A stretch of 35,198 bases of DNA from Treponema sp. (GCA_024691105.1 JAILNY010000114.1:1-35198), one strand, 5' to 3'; numbered from the stretch's first letter, positions 22,383 to 31,622 are shown. Translations and numbers: made by a program. The notes: generated by a model from the letters alone, not told the origin.

Positions 22383-23219
22383 TTAAAGGACAAATTCGTT
22401 GATAAAGTCTGCGATTCCGTCTTCGTTATTGGATTTTCGAGTCACGTATTTTGCAACATTCTGAATGTATTCAAGGCCGTTGCACATTGCAACAGAATAG
22501 CCTGACATTCTAAGCATGGATTCATCATTCATGCTGTCACCAAAGGCCATTGTTTTTTCGTGAGGGATTCCAAGATGATCTGCAAGCCAGTGAATTGCTT
22601 CGCCCTTGCCTGCGTTATATGGAATTATCTCTAAAAAGAAAGGCTTACTGATAAAGACAACTGCTTTACCGGCAAGTTCTTTTTTTAAGCGCTGTTCAAT
22701 AATTTTAATTGTCTCAGGTTCGCCTGGAACAAGCATTTTTGTGTGACCTGTTTTAAGATAGTTTTTAAAATCTGGAACGATTTTTAAGTTTAAGTGACAG
22801 AGTTCTGCGTCCATGCGCGAAAACTCGTTGTCTTCGTTAGCATAAGTTGTAGTCGAGTCGTAAACCTGAGCCGGATAACCATATTCCTGTGCAACTTCAA
22901 AAGCGTGAATAAGAACATCGCCGTCAACTTTTGCAGTAAAGATATTCTGTCTTAAGTGCAGGTCATAAATTGTAGTTCCGTTTACGGCAATGATAAAGCG
23001 CCCGGCCTGAGTTCCTGCTAAATCCAAGAGTCTTACAAACGGAAGGATTCCGTTTTCTGCACGACCCGAGCAAGGTACTATGTAAATTCCCTTTGAGGCC
23101 GCATTTTGCAAAGCCTTGACTGTTGCCGGAGAAATTGTAAGTTCTTTGTTAAGAAGTGTGTCATCAAGATCCAAAGCAATGAGCTTTGGATCAAGTTTTT
23201 CCTGAGGGAGCTTTATCAC
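22383..23219 (-). CDS. HAD-superfamily Cof-type phosphatase
   Basis: The 278-residue protein has the HAD motifs: motif I ALDLDDTLLN with both catalytic aspartates, the serine of motif II in VPCSGR, the lysine of motif III near NAGKGEAIHWLADHLGI, and motif IV AFGDSMNDESML. The C2-type cap domain between motifs II and III places it in the Cof/YidA class, which dephosphorylates sugar phosphates and related metabolites. The start is a GTG with an AGGAT stretch 11 bases upstream. It lies 14 bases after gmd and is probably cotranscribed with it. A role in nucleotide-sugar metabolism is possible by position only. Confidence 0.88.
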   Translation of the reverse strand: MIKLPQEKLDPKLIALDLDDTLLNKELTISPATVKALQNAASKGIYIVPCSGRAENGILPFVRLLDLAGTQAGRFIIAVNGTTIYDLHLRQNIFTAKVDGDVLIHAFEVAQEYGYPAQVYDSTTTYANEDNEFSRMDAELCHLNLKIVPDFKNYLKTGHTKMLVPGEPETIKIIEQRLKKELAGKAVVFISKPFFLEIIPYNAGKGEAIHWLADHLGIPHEKTMAFGDSMNDESMLRMSGYSVAMCNGLEYIQNVAKYVTRKSNNEDGIADFINEFVL

Positions 23220-23233
23220 TGGAATTGTAAATC

Positions 23234-24325
23234 CTATTTTACGACTTTAATTCCGCGAGCCATAGCATCACGAACGACAAAGTCCATATCATGCTTCATC
23301 ATGATTTTTACAAGTTCTTCAAAAGAAGTCTTGCGAGGGTTCCATCCGAGAACTGTCTTTGCTTTTGTAGGATCTCCGAGGAGTGTTTCTACTTCTGCAG
23401 GGCGGAAATATTTTGGATCTACTTCGATAAGGCATTCACCAGTTGCTTTGTTATAACCTTTTTCGTCAACGCCTTCGCCCTTAAACTCAAGTTCAATGCC
23501 TGCTTCTTTAAATGCATAGCGGCAGAAGTCGCGTACAGAATACTGTTCACCTGTTGCAACAACAAAGTCGTCCGGTTTGTCCTGCTGAAGGATGAGCCAC
23601 ATACATTCAACGTAGTCTTTTGCGTAACCCCAGTCACGGAGTGAGTTAAGGTTTCCGAGATAGAGTTTTTTCTGGAGACCGTGTGCAATGCGGCTTGCTG
23701 CAAGAGTGATTTTTCTTGTTACGAATGTTTCACCACGACGTTCTGATTCGTGGTTAAAAAGAATTCCGTTTGAACAGAACATGCCGTAAGATTCGCGGTA
23801 GTTTTTCATAATCCAATAACCGTAGAGTTTTGCAACTGCATATGGGGAGCGTGGATAGAATGGTGTTGTTTCTTTCTGTGGAATTTCCTGAACGAGACCA
23901 AAGAGTTCTGATGTAGAAGCCTGATAGATGCGGCATGTTTTTTCCATTCCGAGGAAGTGAACTGCTTCGAGGATGCGGAGAACGCCTGTAGCGTCTGTGT
24001 CGGCTGTAAACTCAGGTACTTCAAAAGAAACCTGAACGTGGCTCTGTGCGGCAAGGTTGTAAATTTCTGTAGGTTTAATCTCGCGGATAAGGCGTGTAAT
24101 TGCCATAGAGTCTGTCATGTCGCCGTAGTGGAGCTTTACCTTGCGGTTTTTGTGAAGGTCTTCGATCAAGTCGTCAATATAAAGGTGTTCGATGCGTCCT
24201 GTATTAAAAGATGAAGAACGGCGGATAATTCCGTGTACTTCGTAGCCTTTGTCCAAAAGAAATTCTGCAAGGAACGAACCGTCCTGTCCTGTGATACCTG
24301 TAATCAATGCTATTTTATCAGCCAT
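23234..24325 (-). CDS. gmd: GDP-mannose 4,6-dehydratase
   Basis: Gmd turns GDP-mannose into GDP-4-keto-6-deoxymannose, the precursor of GDP-fucose and GDP-rhamnose for surface glycans. It is an extended short-chain dehydrogenase: the NADP loop TGITGQDGS (residues 9-17), YNLAAQSHVQVSFE, STSELFG, and the YxxxK pair in PYAVAKLYGYW. The family hallmark LFNHESERRGETFVTRK is present, as is GNLNSLRDWGYAKDYVE. The 363 residues and the start at 24325 (AGGAG site) fit the family. No fucose synthase or glycosyltransferase lies in the window, so the pathway is split. The HAD phosphatase follows in the same operon. Confidence 0.95.
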   Translation of the reverse strand: MADKIALITGITGQDGSFLAEFLLDKGYEVHGIIRRSSSFNTGRIEHLYIDDLIEDLHKNRKVKLHYGDMTDSMAITRLIREIKPTEIYNLAAQSHVQVSFEVPEFTADTDATGVLRILEAVHFLGMEKTCRIYQASTSELFGLVQEIPQKETTPFYPRSPYAVAKLYGYWIMKNYRESYGMFCSNGILFNHESERRGETFVTRKITLAASRIAHGLQKKLYLGNLNSLRDWGYAKDYVECMWLILQQDKPDDFVVATGEQYSVRDFCRYAFKEAGIELEFKGEGVDEKGYNKATGECLIEVDPKYFRPAEVETLLGDPTKAKTVLGWNPRKTSFEELVKIMMKHDMDFVVRDAMARGIKVVK

Positions 24326-24392
24326 TGTATTCTCCTAATGGTCCGTCTTTGTGTCGCGGCACCAGAATATAAAATGAGATATATGTTCTACT

Positions 24393-24422
24393 ATTATATC
24401 AAGAATTTGGGGAGTGGGGCAA
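24393..24422 (-). promoter_or_regulatory. Predicted gmd promoter (extended -10)
   Basis: On the minus strand TTGCCC (24422-24417), 18 bases, TATAAT (24398-24393), preceded by TGA. The -35 lies in the G-run tract of the plus strand. The leader to the ATG is about 60 bases. Confidence 0.55.
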
Positions 24423-24442
24423 TATGGGGGGCGATACGGGGG
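24409..24442 (+). other. Potential intramolecular G-quadruplex motif
   Basis: Four runs of 4, 4, 6 and 5 guanines lie at 24409-24412, 24416-24419, 24426-24431 and 24438-24442, with loops of 3, 6 and 6 bases. This stands out in AT-rich sequence. A short dyad (CCGGC/GCCGG around CTCTATAGAG) follows at about 24445-24467. The motif is in the gmd-ppk gap and overlaps the predicted gmd -35. Confidence 0.65.
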
Positions 24443-24483
24443 AGCCGGCTCTATAGAGGAGGCCGGACCTTATGCTTTATCGC

Positions 24484-26607
24484 TTACCCTTTTCGCCTTA
24501 CCTTAAACTGAATCTTTGGCTCGCCTTTTTTTTCTGCGCGCTTTTTGTACTTTTTATAAAGAACTTCCTGTGCACGGTAAGGAGTCTGGCTTGCAAGTGG
24601 AGTGCGTGCAATCCATTTGCCGTCTTCGCGAAGCTGATGTGCATTGATATTTGACTTAAAGTAAGTATCAAGAGTTTCTTTTATCTCGTTAAAAATCTCC
24701 GGCTCAAGAATCGGGAACATCAGTTCAATGCGGCGGTCAAGATTGCGGTTCATCCAGTCAGCGCTCGAAAGATAAATCTCTGACTGTCCGGCATTCTTAA
24801 AATAGAAGATGCGCTCATGCTCAAGATAACGGTCAACGATTGAGATGACCTGTATATTTTCGCTCATTCCCTGAACGCCAGGAACCAGCATACAGATTCC
24901 GCGGATGTTTAAAAGGACTTTAACACCGGCACGACTTGCATCGTACAGCGCGCTGATGACTTCTTCGTGGGTAAGCGAGTTCATTTTGGCAATGATAAGA
25001 CCCGGACTTGCAGGAGTTGACATTCGTATCTCGCGCTGAATCATCGAAATGATGTTTGTCTTAATATTTATCGGTGCCATGCTGATTGCGTTCATCGATT
25101 GAATTGCAGAATAACCGGTTACGATATTAAAAAAGTTTGTGGCATCGTTTGCAATCAAAGGGTTGGCGGTAAAAAGCGACATGTCGCTGTAAAGCTTTGC
25201 AGTCTTGGTATTATAATTGCCGGTCGAAAGGTGAACATAACGGCAAAGACCTGCTTCTTCCTTTCGGATTATCATCATAATCTTTGCGTGCACCTTTAGA
25301 TTTACGATTCCCTGAATTACAATAACGCCGGCGTTTTCAAGTTCAGTTGCCCATGCAATATTTCGCTCTTCGTCAAAGCGCGCCTTAAGTTCAACTAAAA
25401 CAGTAACCTGCTTACCGTTCTGAGCCGCTTTTTTTAGAGCACTGATAATCGGCGAATTACTTCCTGTTCTGTAAAGTGTCATCTTGATAGAAATTACGTC
25501 AGGATCTTCTGCTGCATCCGAAATAAATTTTACAACCGGATTGTAGCTTTCGTATGGAACGTGCAAAAGAACATCGTGCTGCTTTAGAGTGTCCCAGTAT
25601 GGCGCATCTTCCGGAAGGCTTTTTGGATAAAAGTGTTCCCATTTTTCTGACTTTAATTTTGCACTTTCTTCAAAGCGGCCAATTTCCATCAGTGTACCCG
25701 GATCAATTAATTCATCACATTCGTAAATATCATCCTGACTGAGGTTTAAGTTTTTCATCAAAAACTTTTTAATCTCGGGACTTGAATTATTGCAGTTAAG
25801 GCGAACCGCAAACGAAGACTGTCTTTGAACGAGAACTTCTTCCATTGCCTGAATAAAATTATTGCCGGCGTCTTCGTCAACTGCAAAATCTGCATCGCGG
25901 ATTACGTTAAAAAGCATCGACTGCTTTACTGAAAAGCCCGGAAAAAGCGATGTACCGTATTCAAGAATAAGATTATCAAGAAGAGTAAACTGTTTTGTCT
26001 TTGTGTGCGACGGAAGCCACACCAGGCGCGAAAGCCCTACTGGAATCTGAACAAAGGCAATGGGTTGTTTTCCTTCGCGGATAAAAAAATCTTTGTTTGC
26101 AGGTTTGATGTCTGCAATCGGTTTTAAAAGAAAGGCTGCGTGATATTTTAAGTTGCTGATTTTTGGAAAAGAATCTGTATCTGCTCTTATCGGAGTTAAA
26201 AGCGGAAGAATATTCTGATTAAATTCTTTCTGACAAAAGTTTTTCTGTTCTGCAGAAAAATTTTCTGGCTTAATATATTCAAAGCCTTCTTTTTCTAAAA
26301 GCGGAAAAATTTCTTTTTGAAGACAATCATTTTTTTGTGCAACGACTTCATGTGCGCGAACAGAAATCTGTTTTAAAAGTGATGTCGGTGTAAAGCCAGA
26401 AATATCTTTTTTGCGAGAATCAATTTTTTGCATGCGCTTGATTGAAGCAACACGCACCTGAAAAAACTCGTTAAAGTTGCTTGTTACAATCGACAAAAAC
26501 TGAATGCGGTCTAAAAGCGGCAGGTCTTTTCTGCACGCCTGGTACAAAACCCTTGCGTTAAATTCTATCCATGAAAGTTCTCTGTTAAAGAAAATATTTT
26601 TTGTCAT
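24484..26607 (-). CDS. ppk: Polyphosphate kinase 1
   Basis: PPK1 makes inorganic polyphosphate from the terminal phosphate of ATP, reversibly. The start at 26607 has a GGAGGAA site; a longer frame to 26661 would run into the end of ppx. The 707 residues cover the usual domains: the helical N-domain (NREL...SWIEFNARVL, FLSIVTSNFNEFFQVRV), the head domain, and the phospholipase-D-like core. Two key histidines are present: His440 in KVHAK and His459 in HLSTGNYN, matching the autophosphorylated and catalytic histidines of the E. coli enzyme. The end is basic. It follows ppx, its counter-enzyme, 46 bases downstream, which supports an operon. Confidence 0.95.
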   Translation of the reverse strand: MTKNIFFNRELSWIEFNARVLYQACRKDLPLLDRIQFLSIVTSNFNEFFQVRVASIKRMQKIDSRKKDISGFTPTSLLKQISVRAHEVVAQKNDCLQKEIFPLLEKEGFEYIKPENFSAEQKNFCQKEFNQNILPLLTPIRADTDSFPKISNLKYHAAFLLKPIADIKPANKDFFIREGKQPIAFVQIPVGLSRLVWLPSHTKTKQFTLLDNLILEYGTSLFPGFSVKQSMLFNVIRDADFAVDEDAGNNFIQAMEEVLVQRQSSFAVRLNCNNSSPEIKKFLMKNLNLSQDDIYECDELIDPGTLMEIGRFEESAKLKSEKWEHFYPKSLPEDAPYWDTLKQHDVLLHVPYESYNPVVKFISDAAEDPDVISIKMTLYRTGSNSPIISALKKAAQNGKQVTVLVELKARFDEERNIAWATELENAGVIVIQGIVNLKVHAKIMMIIRKEEAGLCRYVHLSTGNYNTKTAKLYSDMSLFTANPLIANDATNFFNIVTGYSAIQSMNAISMAPINIKTNIISMIQREIRMSTPASPGLIIAKMNSLTHEEVISALYDASRAGVKVLLNIRGICMLVPGVQGMSENIQVISIVDRYLEHERIFYFKNAGQSEIYLSSADWMNRNLDRRIELMFPILEPEIFNEIKETLDTYFKSNINAHQLREDGKWIARTPLASQTPYRAQEVLYKKYKKRAEKKGEPKIQFKVRRKG

Positions 26608-26653
26608 TGTTCTTCCTCCGATTGTGCAAAATAAGACGCGTACGTCCAGATTT

Positions 26654-28183
26654 TTACGCAAGAATTACTTTATAACCAAAGACATATTCAAACATGCTTG
26701 CTTTTTCTGTAAGTGCTTTTTTTTCAAGCAGCGTGTTGTGCTTTGTCTTTGAACTTATAAAAAGCGAATCTTCCTGTTTTGTAATTATCAGGTCAGAAAG
26801 CTTTTGCTGGTGTGCACGGTCAAGGGCGTCAGCGATACGGATGATTGCAGTAAGCTTTAAGATGTGCATGCGGTCACTTCTTGGCAGCATAAGAAAGTGG
26901 TCGTCATCCTGAGGCGAAAGTGAGCCTCTGTGATATTTTGCAATCTGAGCAATGATTGTCGTTTCAAATTTTCTTAGCCCGAAAATTTCTGAGTTTTGAA
27001 TTATATACTGGCTGTGATACTGATGGTCGCCCATTCGTATAAACATACCGATATCATGCAAAATTGCCGCAACCTCTAAAAGAACGCGCGCCCTGTCCTC
27101 AAGTCCAATCTCGTCCTTCAGGCTGTCAAAAATCTGCAGACTTACATCGCGTACATAACCTGCATGCTCTACATCGCCGTGATATTTATTAAGTAAGTTC
27201 ATTGCCGATGCCGTAATCTGAGAATTAAAGTCTGTCTGCAAATCGCTTGTCGGACCAGAAAGCCGGCTGATGATAGCACCGTCGCGGATGTTGGTTTCGA
27301 GTACTGTAATTTTTTCGACATTTGTAAGCTGAATGAACATTTCGTAAACCGAAAGTCCTATGTAAAGCTGCTGTGCGTCAACGTAATCTATTTTAAACTT
27401 TGCGACAATTTCTTCTGCCGAAAAAGTCTGAATCTCGCGGACAAATTTTTCGTATTCCTTGAGTGAAATTTCCCAGACACCGTCACCGATTTTTTTACCG
27501 TAAGTCATTGCGGCAAGGCGCGGCTCGGCCCCGACTGAATAGAACTGCTTTACCGCCGACAGGTCAAGCTCGTCATTAAGCGAGCCTTTGGTATTTAAAA
27601 TGAACTGCTGGATAAAGCGCCTTATGTCATTTGAAGTAACTGTCGGCAAATTAAAAGACTGCCCGATGCGGATTGTACCAATCTTAAGTGAATGCGCACC
27701 TGCCATCTTTCCCTTTTTTATGAGCATCATTTCGGTCGAGCCGCCGCCGACCTCAAGGATTATGGCATCGTCAGCCGATTGTTTTTTGGAAATGGATTTA
27801 ATTTTTTGAGTGACGGCAAGATACATAAGACGGTTTTCTTCGATACCGTCAATGATTTTTACCTTGAACCCGGTTTTTACCATAATCCGGTCCATAATCG
27901 GATCCGGATTTTTTGCCTCGCGTAGTGCACTGGTTGCAATAACGCGTGTCTGTTCAGGAGTAATTCCCCAGCCTGCAAGCTGTTCCTTAAATCGAGAAAG
28001 AATTTTAATGCTTAAGAGAAGATTTGCTCTTGAGATTGAACCCGTTGTAAAAACATCACGCCCAAGAGCTACCGGAAGCCCAGAAAAATCTATTACTTCC
28101 CATTCACCATTTTCTTTAACCTGCGCCACCAGAAGTCGTATTCCGGTAGAGCCAATTTCGATAACTGCTTCCGGTGTTGCCAT
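26654..28183 (-). CDS. ppx: Exopolyphosphatase / GppA phosphatase with HD domain
   Basis: Residues 1-300 are the ASKHA-fold Ppx/GppA phosphatase: EIGSTGIRLLVAQV (first phosphate loop), VIATSALREAKN, and LEVGGGSTEMMLI (second loop). They cleave terminal phosphate from polyphosphate or pppGpp. The C-terminal part has an HD-type helical domain: LLEVAAILHDIGMFIRMGDHQYHSQYII, with the HD pair and further histidines. This Ppx plus HD layout, 509 residues, is a known arrangement for long Ppx proteins. The start at 28183 has a GGAG site five bases upstream and lies 12 bases after the glycosidase stop. Its place next to ppk suggests balanced polyphosphate synthesis and breakdown. Confidence 0.92.
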   Translation of the reverse strand: MATPEAVIEIGSTGIRLLVAQVKENGEWEVIDFSGLPVALGRDVFTTGSISRANLLLSIKILSRFKEQLAGWGITPEQTRVIATSALREAKNPDPIMDRIMVKTGFKVKIIDGIEENRLMYLAVTQKIKSISKKQSADDAIILEVGGGSTEMMLIKKGKMAGAHSLKIGTIRIGQSFNLPTVTSNDIRRFIQQFILNTKGSLNDELDLSAVKQFYSVGAEPRLAAMTYGKKIGDGVWEISLKEYEKFVREIQTFSAEEIVAKFKIDYVDAQQLYIGLSVYEMFIQLTNVEKITVLETNIRDGAIISRLSGPTSDLQTDFNSQITASAMNLLNKYHGDVEHAGYVRDVSLQIFDSLKDEIGLEDRARVLLEVAAILHDIGMFIRMGDHQYHSQYIIQNSEIFGLRKFETTIIAQIAKYHRGSLSPQDDDHFLMLPRSDRMHILKLTAIIRIADALDRAHQQKLSDLIITKQEDSLFISSKTKHNTLLEKKALTEKASMFEYVFGYKVILA

Positions 28184-28195
28184 AGCATCTCCGCT

Positions 28196-29626
28196 TTATA
28201 ATTTATCTATAAGCATAGAGCACTTGCCGGAAGGAATAGGTAAAGTCTTTTTCTTCTGGTCAAGAATGTTGATTGTAAAGTAGTAAAGTTTTTCGCTTTC
28301 CATCTGGATTTCCCAGCCGCGCGTACTCTTGTTAGATAAAATCGTAATAAGGTTGCGTTTGAGAGAAAGATTTTCGATACCCATAATCTCAAGGTTTGGA
28401 ATAATCCAGTCTACAGTCTTACGAGGAAGGCTTATCAAAAGTCCGATAACGTTTTCAATCATCAGGGCAATTGTAGAAAGACCTGCTGTCTGAATATAGC
28501 GCGCTCTCGGGAATTCCGGCTTACCTCTGAGACATGCTTTTCCTTCTTTTGTCGGAAGGTATGCTTCAAAAAGATCGCCTTTAAGTTTACTGTCATTAGG
28601 CGAGAGTGCTTCAAGAATATAATACAGGTGTCTGATAGAACACTCGCGCGCAAGATCATAGCGCTGATATTTTTCAAGTCCTTTAATTACCATAAAGTTA
28701 AGGGCCGGGAATACACTTCCTTTGTAGCCTTCACCGCTTTCTTTAAAGTCCGGTGAATCTGCAGAAAGACTTGGGAACGGATGATCTGTTCCAAAAGTCT
28801 TTGGATTGCTTAAGTGTGCAATCAAAAGCTCGGCTTTGTCTGCATTTGGAATTTCTGCTAAAAGCGGCCAGAAGCCCGCGATTGTCTTTTGTGGAAGCTG
28901 GGCTTCGCTTTTATCAAGGTCATGGTAGAACTTTGTCTTAGGATTCCACATCATAGAGTTGATGCGGGTCTTAAGTGAGAAGTACATTTTTTTGTACTGA
29001 AAGCTCAGTTCTTTATCGTTAAGAATATCGCCGAGTGCTGCCATATGAGTTGCATTGATTGCCATTGCAGCGTTAAAGTCAACAGGGTATACAGTCTTAT
29101 CGCGTGGAGAATTGAACATCCCGGTTGCGCAATGAGGAACTGCATAAAGACCGTTTGGCTTTTTAAAGTTTGCATCAATCCAGTTAATGTATTTCTGGAG
29201 AATAGGAACAACTTCTTTTACGCGGCGCTTATTTGCTGATTTATGGTAGAGGTTAAATTCGGCCCAGGCAAAAAGCGGGAGGCCGATTCCTTCTGGATTT
29301 GCTTTATCTACGATAGGTTTGTTTTTCTTTAAGTCGTACTTCCAGCGGATTGCACCGTTACGTTCCTGACGTGCATACAGATAATCCAAATTCTGATTAG
29401 CAGGATAATTTCTGTTAGAATATACGAGGAAGAATGAAGAAAAAATAGAGTCAAACTGATTTATAACAAACTGCTTGTCTTCCGGATAAACAAAATATCC
29501 GTCAGGAGAAGGTTCACCCGACTTTGGATTAATCCAGAAGTCCCCCAGCCAGTTCCATGTTTTGTTATAGATGTCTACAAAATCCTGATCATAAAAGTGG
29601 ATTTTTGGGAAATCTTTCTTGTTCAC
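28196..29626 (-). CDS. (alpha/alpha)6-barrel glycoside hydrolase, trehalase/MGH1-like
   Basis: The 476-residue protein looks like a six-hairpin glycosidase of the GH37/GH63/MGH1-like group: QFDSIFSSFF near residue 56, NGLYAVPHCATGMFNSPRD, MWNPKTKFYHDLD, AGFWPLLAEIPNADKAELLIAHL and YKGSVFPALNFMVIKGLEKY. No signal peptide is present, so it is cytoplasmic. The substrate (trehalose, mannosylglycerate or another glucoside) cannot be told. The start is GTG with an excellent CAGGAG site. It is first in a likely operon with ppx and ppk, 12 bases before ppx, an unusual pairing that hints at carbon or osmolyte storage alongside polyphosphate (inference). Confidence 0.75.
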   Translation of the reverse strand: MNKKDFPKIHFYDQDFVDIYNKTWNWLGDFWINPKSGEPSPDGYFVYPEDKQFVINQFDSIFSSFFLVYSNRNYPANQNLDYLYARQERNGAIRWKYDLKKNKPIVDKANPEGIGLPLFAWAEFNLYHKSANKRRVKEVVPILQKYINWIDANFKKPNGLYAVPHCATGMFNSPRDKTVYPVDFNAAMAINATHMAALGDILNDKELSFQYKKMYFSLKTRINSMMWNPKTKFYHDLDKSEAQLPQKTIAGFWPLLAEIPNADKAELLIAHLSNPKTFGTDHPFPSLSADSPDFKESGEGYKGSVFPALNFMVIKGLEKYQRYDLARECSIRHLYYILEALSPNDSKLKGDLFEAYLPTKEGKACLRGKPEFPRARYIQTAGLSTIALMIENVIGLLISLPRKTVDWIIPNLEIMGIENLSLKRNLITILSNKSTRGWEIQMESEKLYYFTINILDQKKKTLPIPSGKCSMLIDKL

Positions 29627-29718
29627 AAAAACTCCTGTCAGTCATCAATCTAAGCGCAGTATTCGAAGCACACGATACAGTTTTTCTGCTTGATTTGACT
29701 GAGCGAATAGCAAAATTC

Positions 29719-29748
29719 ATTATATCACACTTTTTCAATTTTAGACAA
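29719..29748 (-). promoter_or_regulatory. Predicted promoter of the glycosidase-ppx-ppk operon
   Basis: On the minus strand TTGTCT (29748-29743), 18 bases, TATAAT (29724-29719), with TGA before it. The leader to the GTG is about 86 bases. A perfect 12-base inverted repeat, 29731-29742 (TTTTTCAATTTT) and 29761-29772, flanks the -35. The rest of the 228-base gap (29627-29854) is A/T-rich with no gene seen. Confidence 0.6.
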
Positions 29749-29854
29749 AAATTTCAAAAAAAAATTGAAAAAACTGTAAAAAATCCTAAAAAAGTGCGAA
29801 AATTTGCCTGTTTTAGCGGATAACTCTCAAAAATCCGTAAAGTTACAGAAAATT

Positions 29855-31615
29855 TTACTCTTCTGTAACAGGATTTTCTACGACTTCGCGATAATAGAGC
29901 TTTATAATCTCGTGCTGAGCCTTATGTCTTGATTTAAGAAGCAGGCCTTTAAATGCTGCTCTATAGACATAACCCGACGAGTTGTAAATTTCAAACTGAG
30001 GGTCGGTTCTAAAGTCCATGTTATAAATCTGGATTCTTCTGAATGGATTTATACCATTGATTATAACGTAATGAGTCAAACCAAGAGGAAAGTCAATATC
30101 TACGTAGAAGGTCTGGTTTTCGTCAATTGTAATCTTTATATCACGTGCAATAGTCCATGCCCAGATTGGAGCACCGTTTATTACACGAATTTTTGTAAAG
30201 TGCGGATAGTACGGATTGTCATGAACAATAATCGGATAAATTTCGCTCAAGGTTCTAAGGTCAATTCCGGCAAGGTCAGTCAGATAAGAATTAAGAATCA
30301 GGTAACCGCATCTTTCGATAGAAGGATTTGCCGAAGCAATTCCATACTGAACAAATGCATCGCCTGCAGAAACTGCCGCAATTACCGAAAGATTTGTATC
30401 GTTTTCTGAAATAAGAATCTTATTGCCTTCAAGCTTACATGAATCTGAAATCTTTTTTACACAAGGTTCAAGAACCGGTGACAAAAGTTCGCAGGCTTCA
30501 ACTTCTGTTGTTTTGAGGCGTGAATATACCCGTAAAATTCCTGCAGCCTGTGCTATTGTAAATGTATTGTCTGTAAGAGAAGCCGGCATTGCAAGCACGC
30601 GGCGTACAGATGGCTCTGATTCGTTGATGAGTAAGTATTCTGCAATGTCTGGAACTGCAAAAATATTGCATGATGAAGTTTCAATTGCATTTGTAATCAT
30701 GTTCTTAAAGTTTTCAACCTGAACCTGTAAGCCCGGCGAAACTTTTGCAAGATTTCCAAAGAATGGAGCAGACTGATATGTGCGCTTTGTTCCTTTGATA
30801 AATGAGTCAGGAATTGAATTTAACGCTTCGTTATATCTTCCGGCGCTGCCCATTGCGGCTGCATAAGAAACGACAGTCTGTTCTGTAAGGTTTGCAGTAA
30901 ACGAAACATCACTTGTGCTCTGACGTACAAATTCACTAATAATAGTAGAACTTAAAGCATTAATAGTAGTCTGGAGCTCTGTCTTTGTAGAACCTGCAAG
31001 CTCAGATGCAGCATCGATAGAAAATTCTGTCTGTTTTACGTAAGTGCTGTAGCGTGCAAATTTTGATGTCTGTAAAAGAACAAGACGTGAGTCCTGAATA
31101 AGCGGTGCTAAAAGTGAATATGTTGCGTTTCGGCCTTCTACGATTGTCTGCTTTGCTTTCTGTTCTGTAAAGGCAAAACCTGTAAGCGGCTTTACGTTAA
31201 TCGAAACAAAACTGATTTGTGACGGAAAGTCAGCTGTAATCATTAATGGCGCATTGTCAGAAGAATCTGCAAGCGCAAATGTAATCTTGATTGAATCAGA
31301 AAAGATTAAAGTACATGAAGATTCTGTTTCTTCAAATGATTTAAGAACAGCTTTATGAGAAGTATCGCCTGAAGTAAATTCCACAGGATTTTTATCATCT
31401 GCCGAAAACTGAATTCCTTTATAAGCAATATGGAATTGATTCTTGAGCGAAGAAAGACCCTGCTTGTTTTCTGCTTCTGCAAGTGTAACCCTCATTGAAT
31501 GAATGGTTTTTCTTATGATAGAATCGCTTCTAAATTGAATTACAAAAATGCCGACAATAATAACGGCGTAAAGGACAATCAGTCCCAGTGACTTTCTAAC
31601 AATATGTTTACGCAT
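29855..31615 (-). CDS. Large membrane-anchored protein, function unknown
   Basis: This 586-residue protein has a basic N-terminus and one membrane helix (about residues 9-27, GLIVLYAVIIVGIFVIQF). The long extracytoplasmic part is rich in Ser/Thr and beta-like strands, with helices in the middle (such as TTINALSSTIISEFVRQS). A late segment reads INGAPIWAWTIARDIKITID and ends in NPVTEE. I do not recognise a family; it may be specific to spirochaetes. There is no catalytic motif that I trust. No Shine-Dalgarno site precedes the ATG, and a -10-like TAAACT (31628-31623) ends 7 bases before it. It diverges from the secreted TPR protein, with 69 bases between. Confidence 0.75.
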   Translation of the reverse strand: MRKHIVRKSLGLIVLYAVIIVGIFVIQFRSDSIIRKTIHSMRVTLAEAENKQGLSSLKNQFHIAYKGIQFSADDKNPVEFTSGDTSHKAVLKSFEETESSCTLIFSDSIKITFALADSSDNAPLMITADFPSQISFVSINVKPLTGFAFTEQKAKQTIVEGRNATYSLLAPLIQDSRLVLLQTSKFARYSTYVKQTEFSIDAASELAGSTKTELQTTINALSSTIISEFVRQSTSDVSFTANLTEQTVVSYAAAMGSAGRYNEALNSIPDSFIKGTKRTYQSAPFFGNLAKVSPGLQVQVENFKNMITNAIETSSCNIFAVPDIAEYLLINESEPSVRRVLAMPASLTDNTFTIAQAAGILRVYSRLKTTEVEACELLSPVLEPCVKKISDSCKLEGNKILISENDTNLSVIAAVSAGDAFVQYGIASANPSIERCGYLILNSYLTDLAGIDLRTLSEIYPIIVHDNPYYPHFTKIRVINGAPIWAWTIARDIKITIDENQTFYVDIDFPLGLTHYVIINGINPFRRIQIYNMDFRTDPQFEIYNSSGYVYRAAFKGLLLKSRHKAQHEIIKLYYREVVENPVTEE

Positions 31616-31622
31616 TTTGTTT

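Noticed and set aside
29820..29850. Terminator after the 586-residue gene
   Set aside because: CGGAT/ATCCG is a short stem and is not followed by a T-run on the minus strand.
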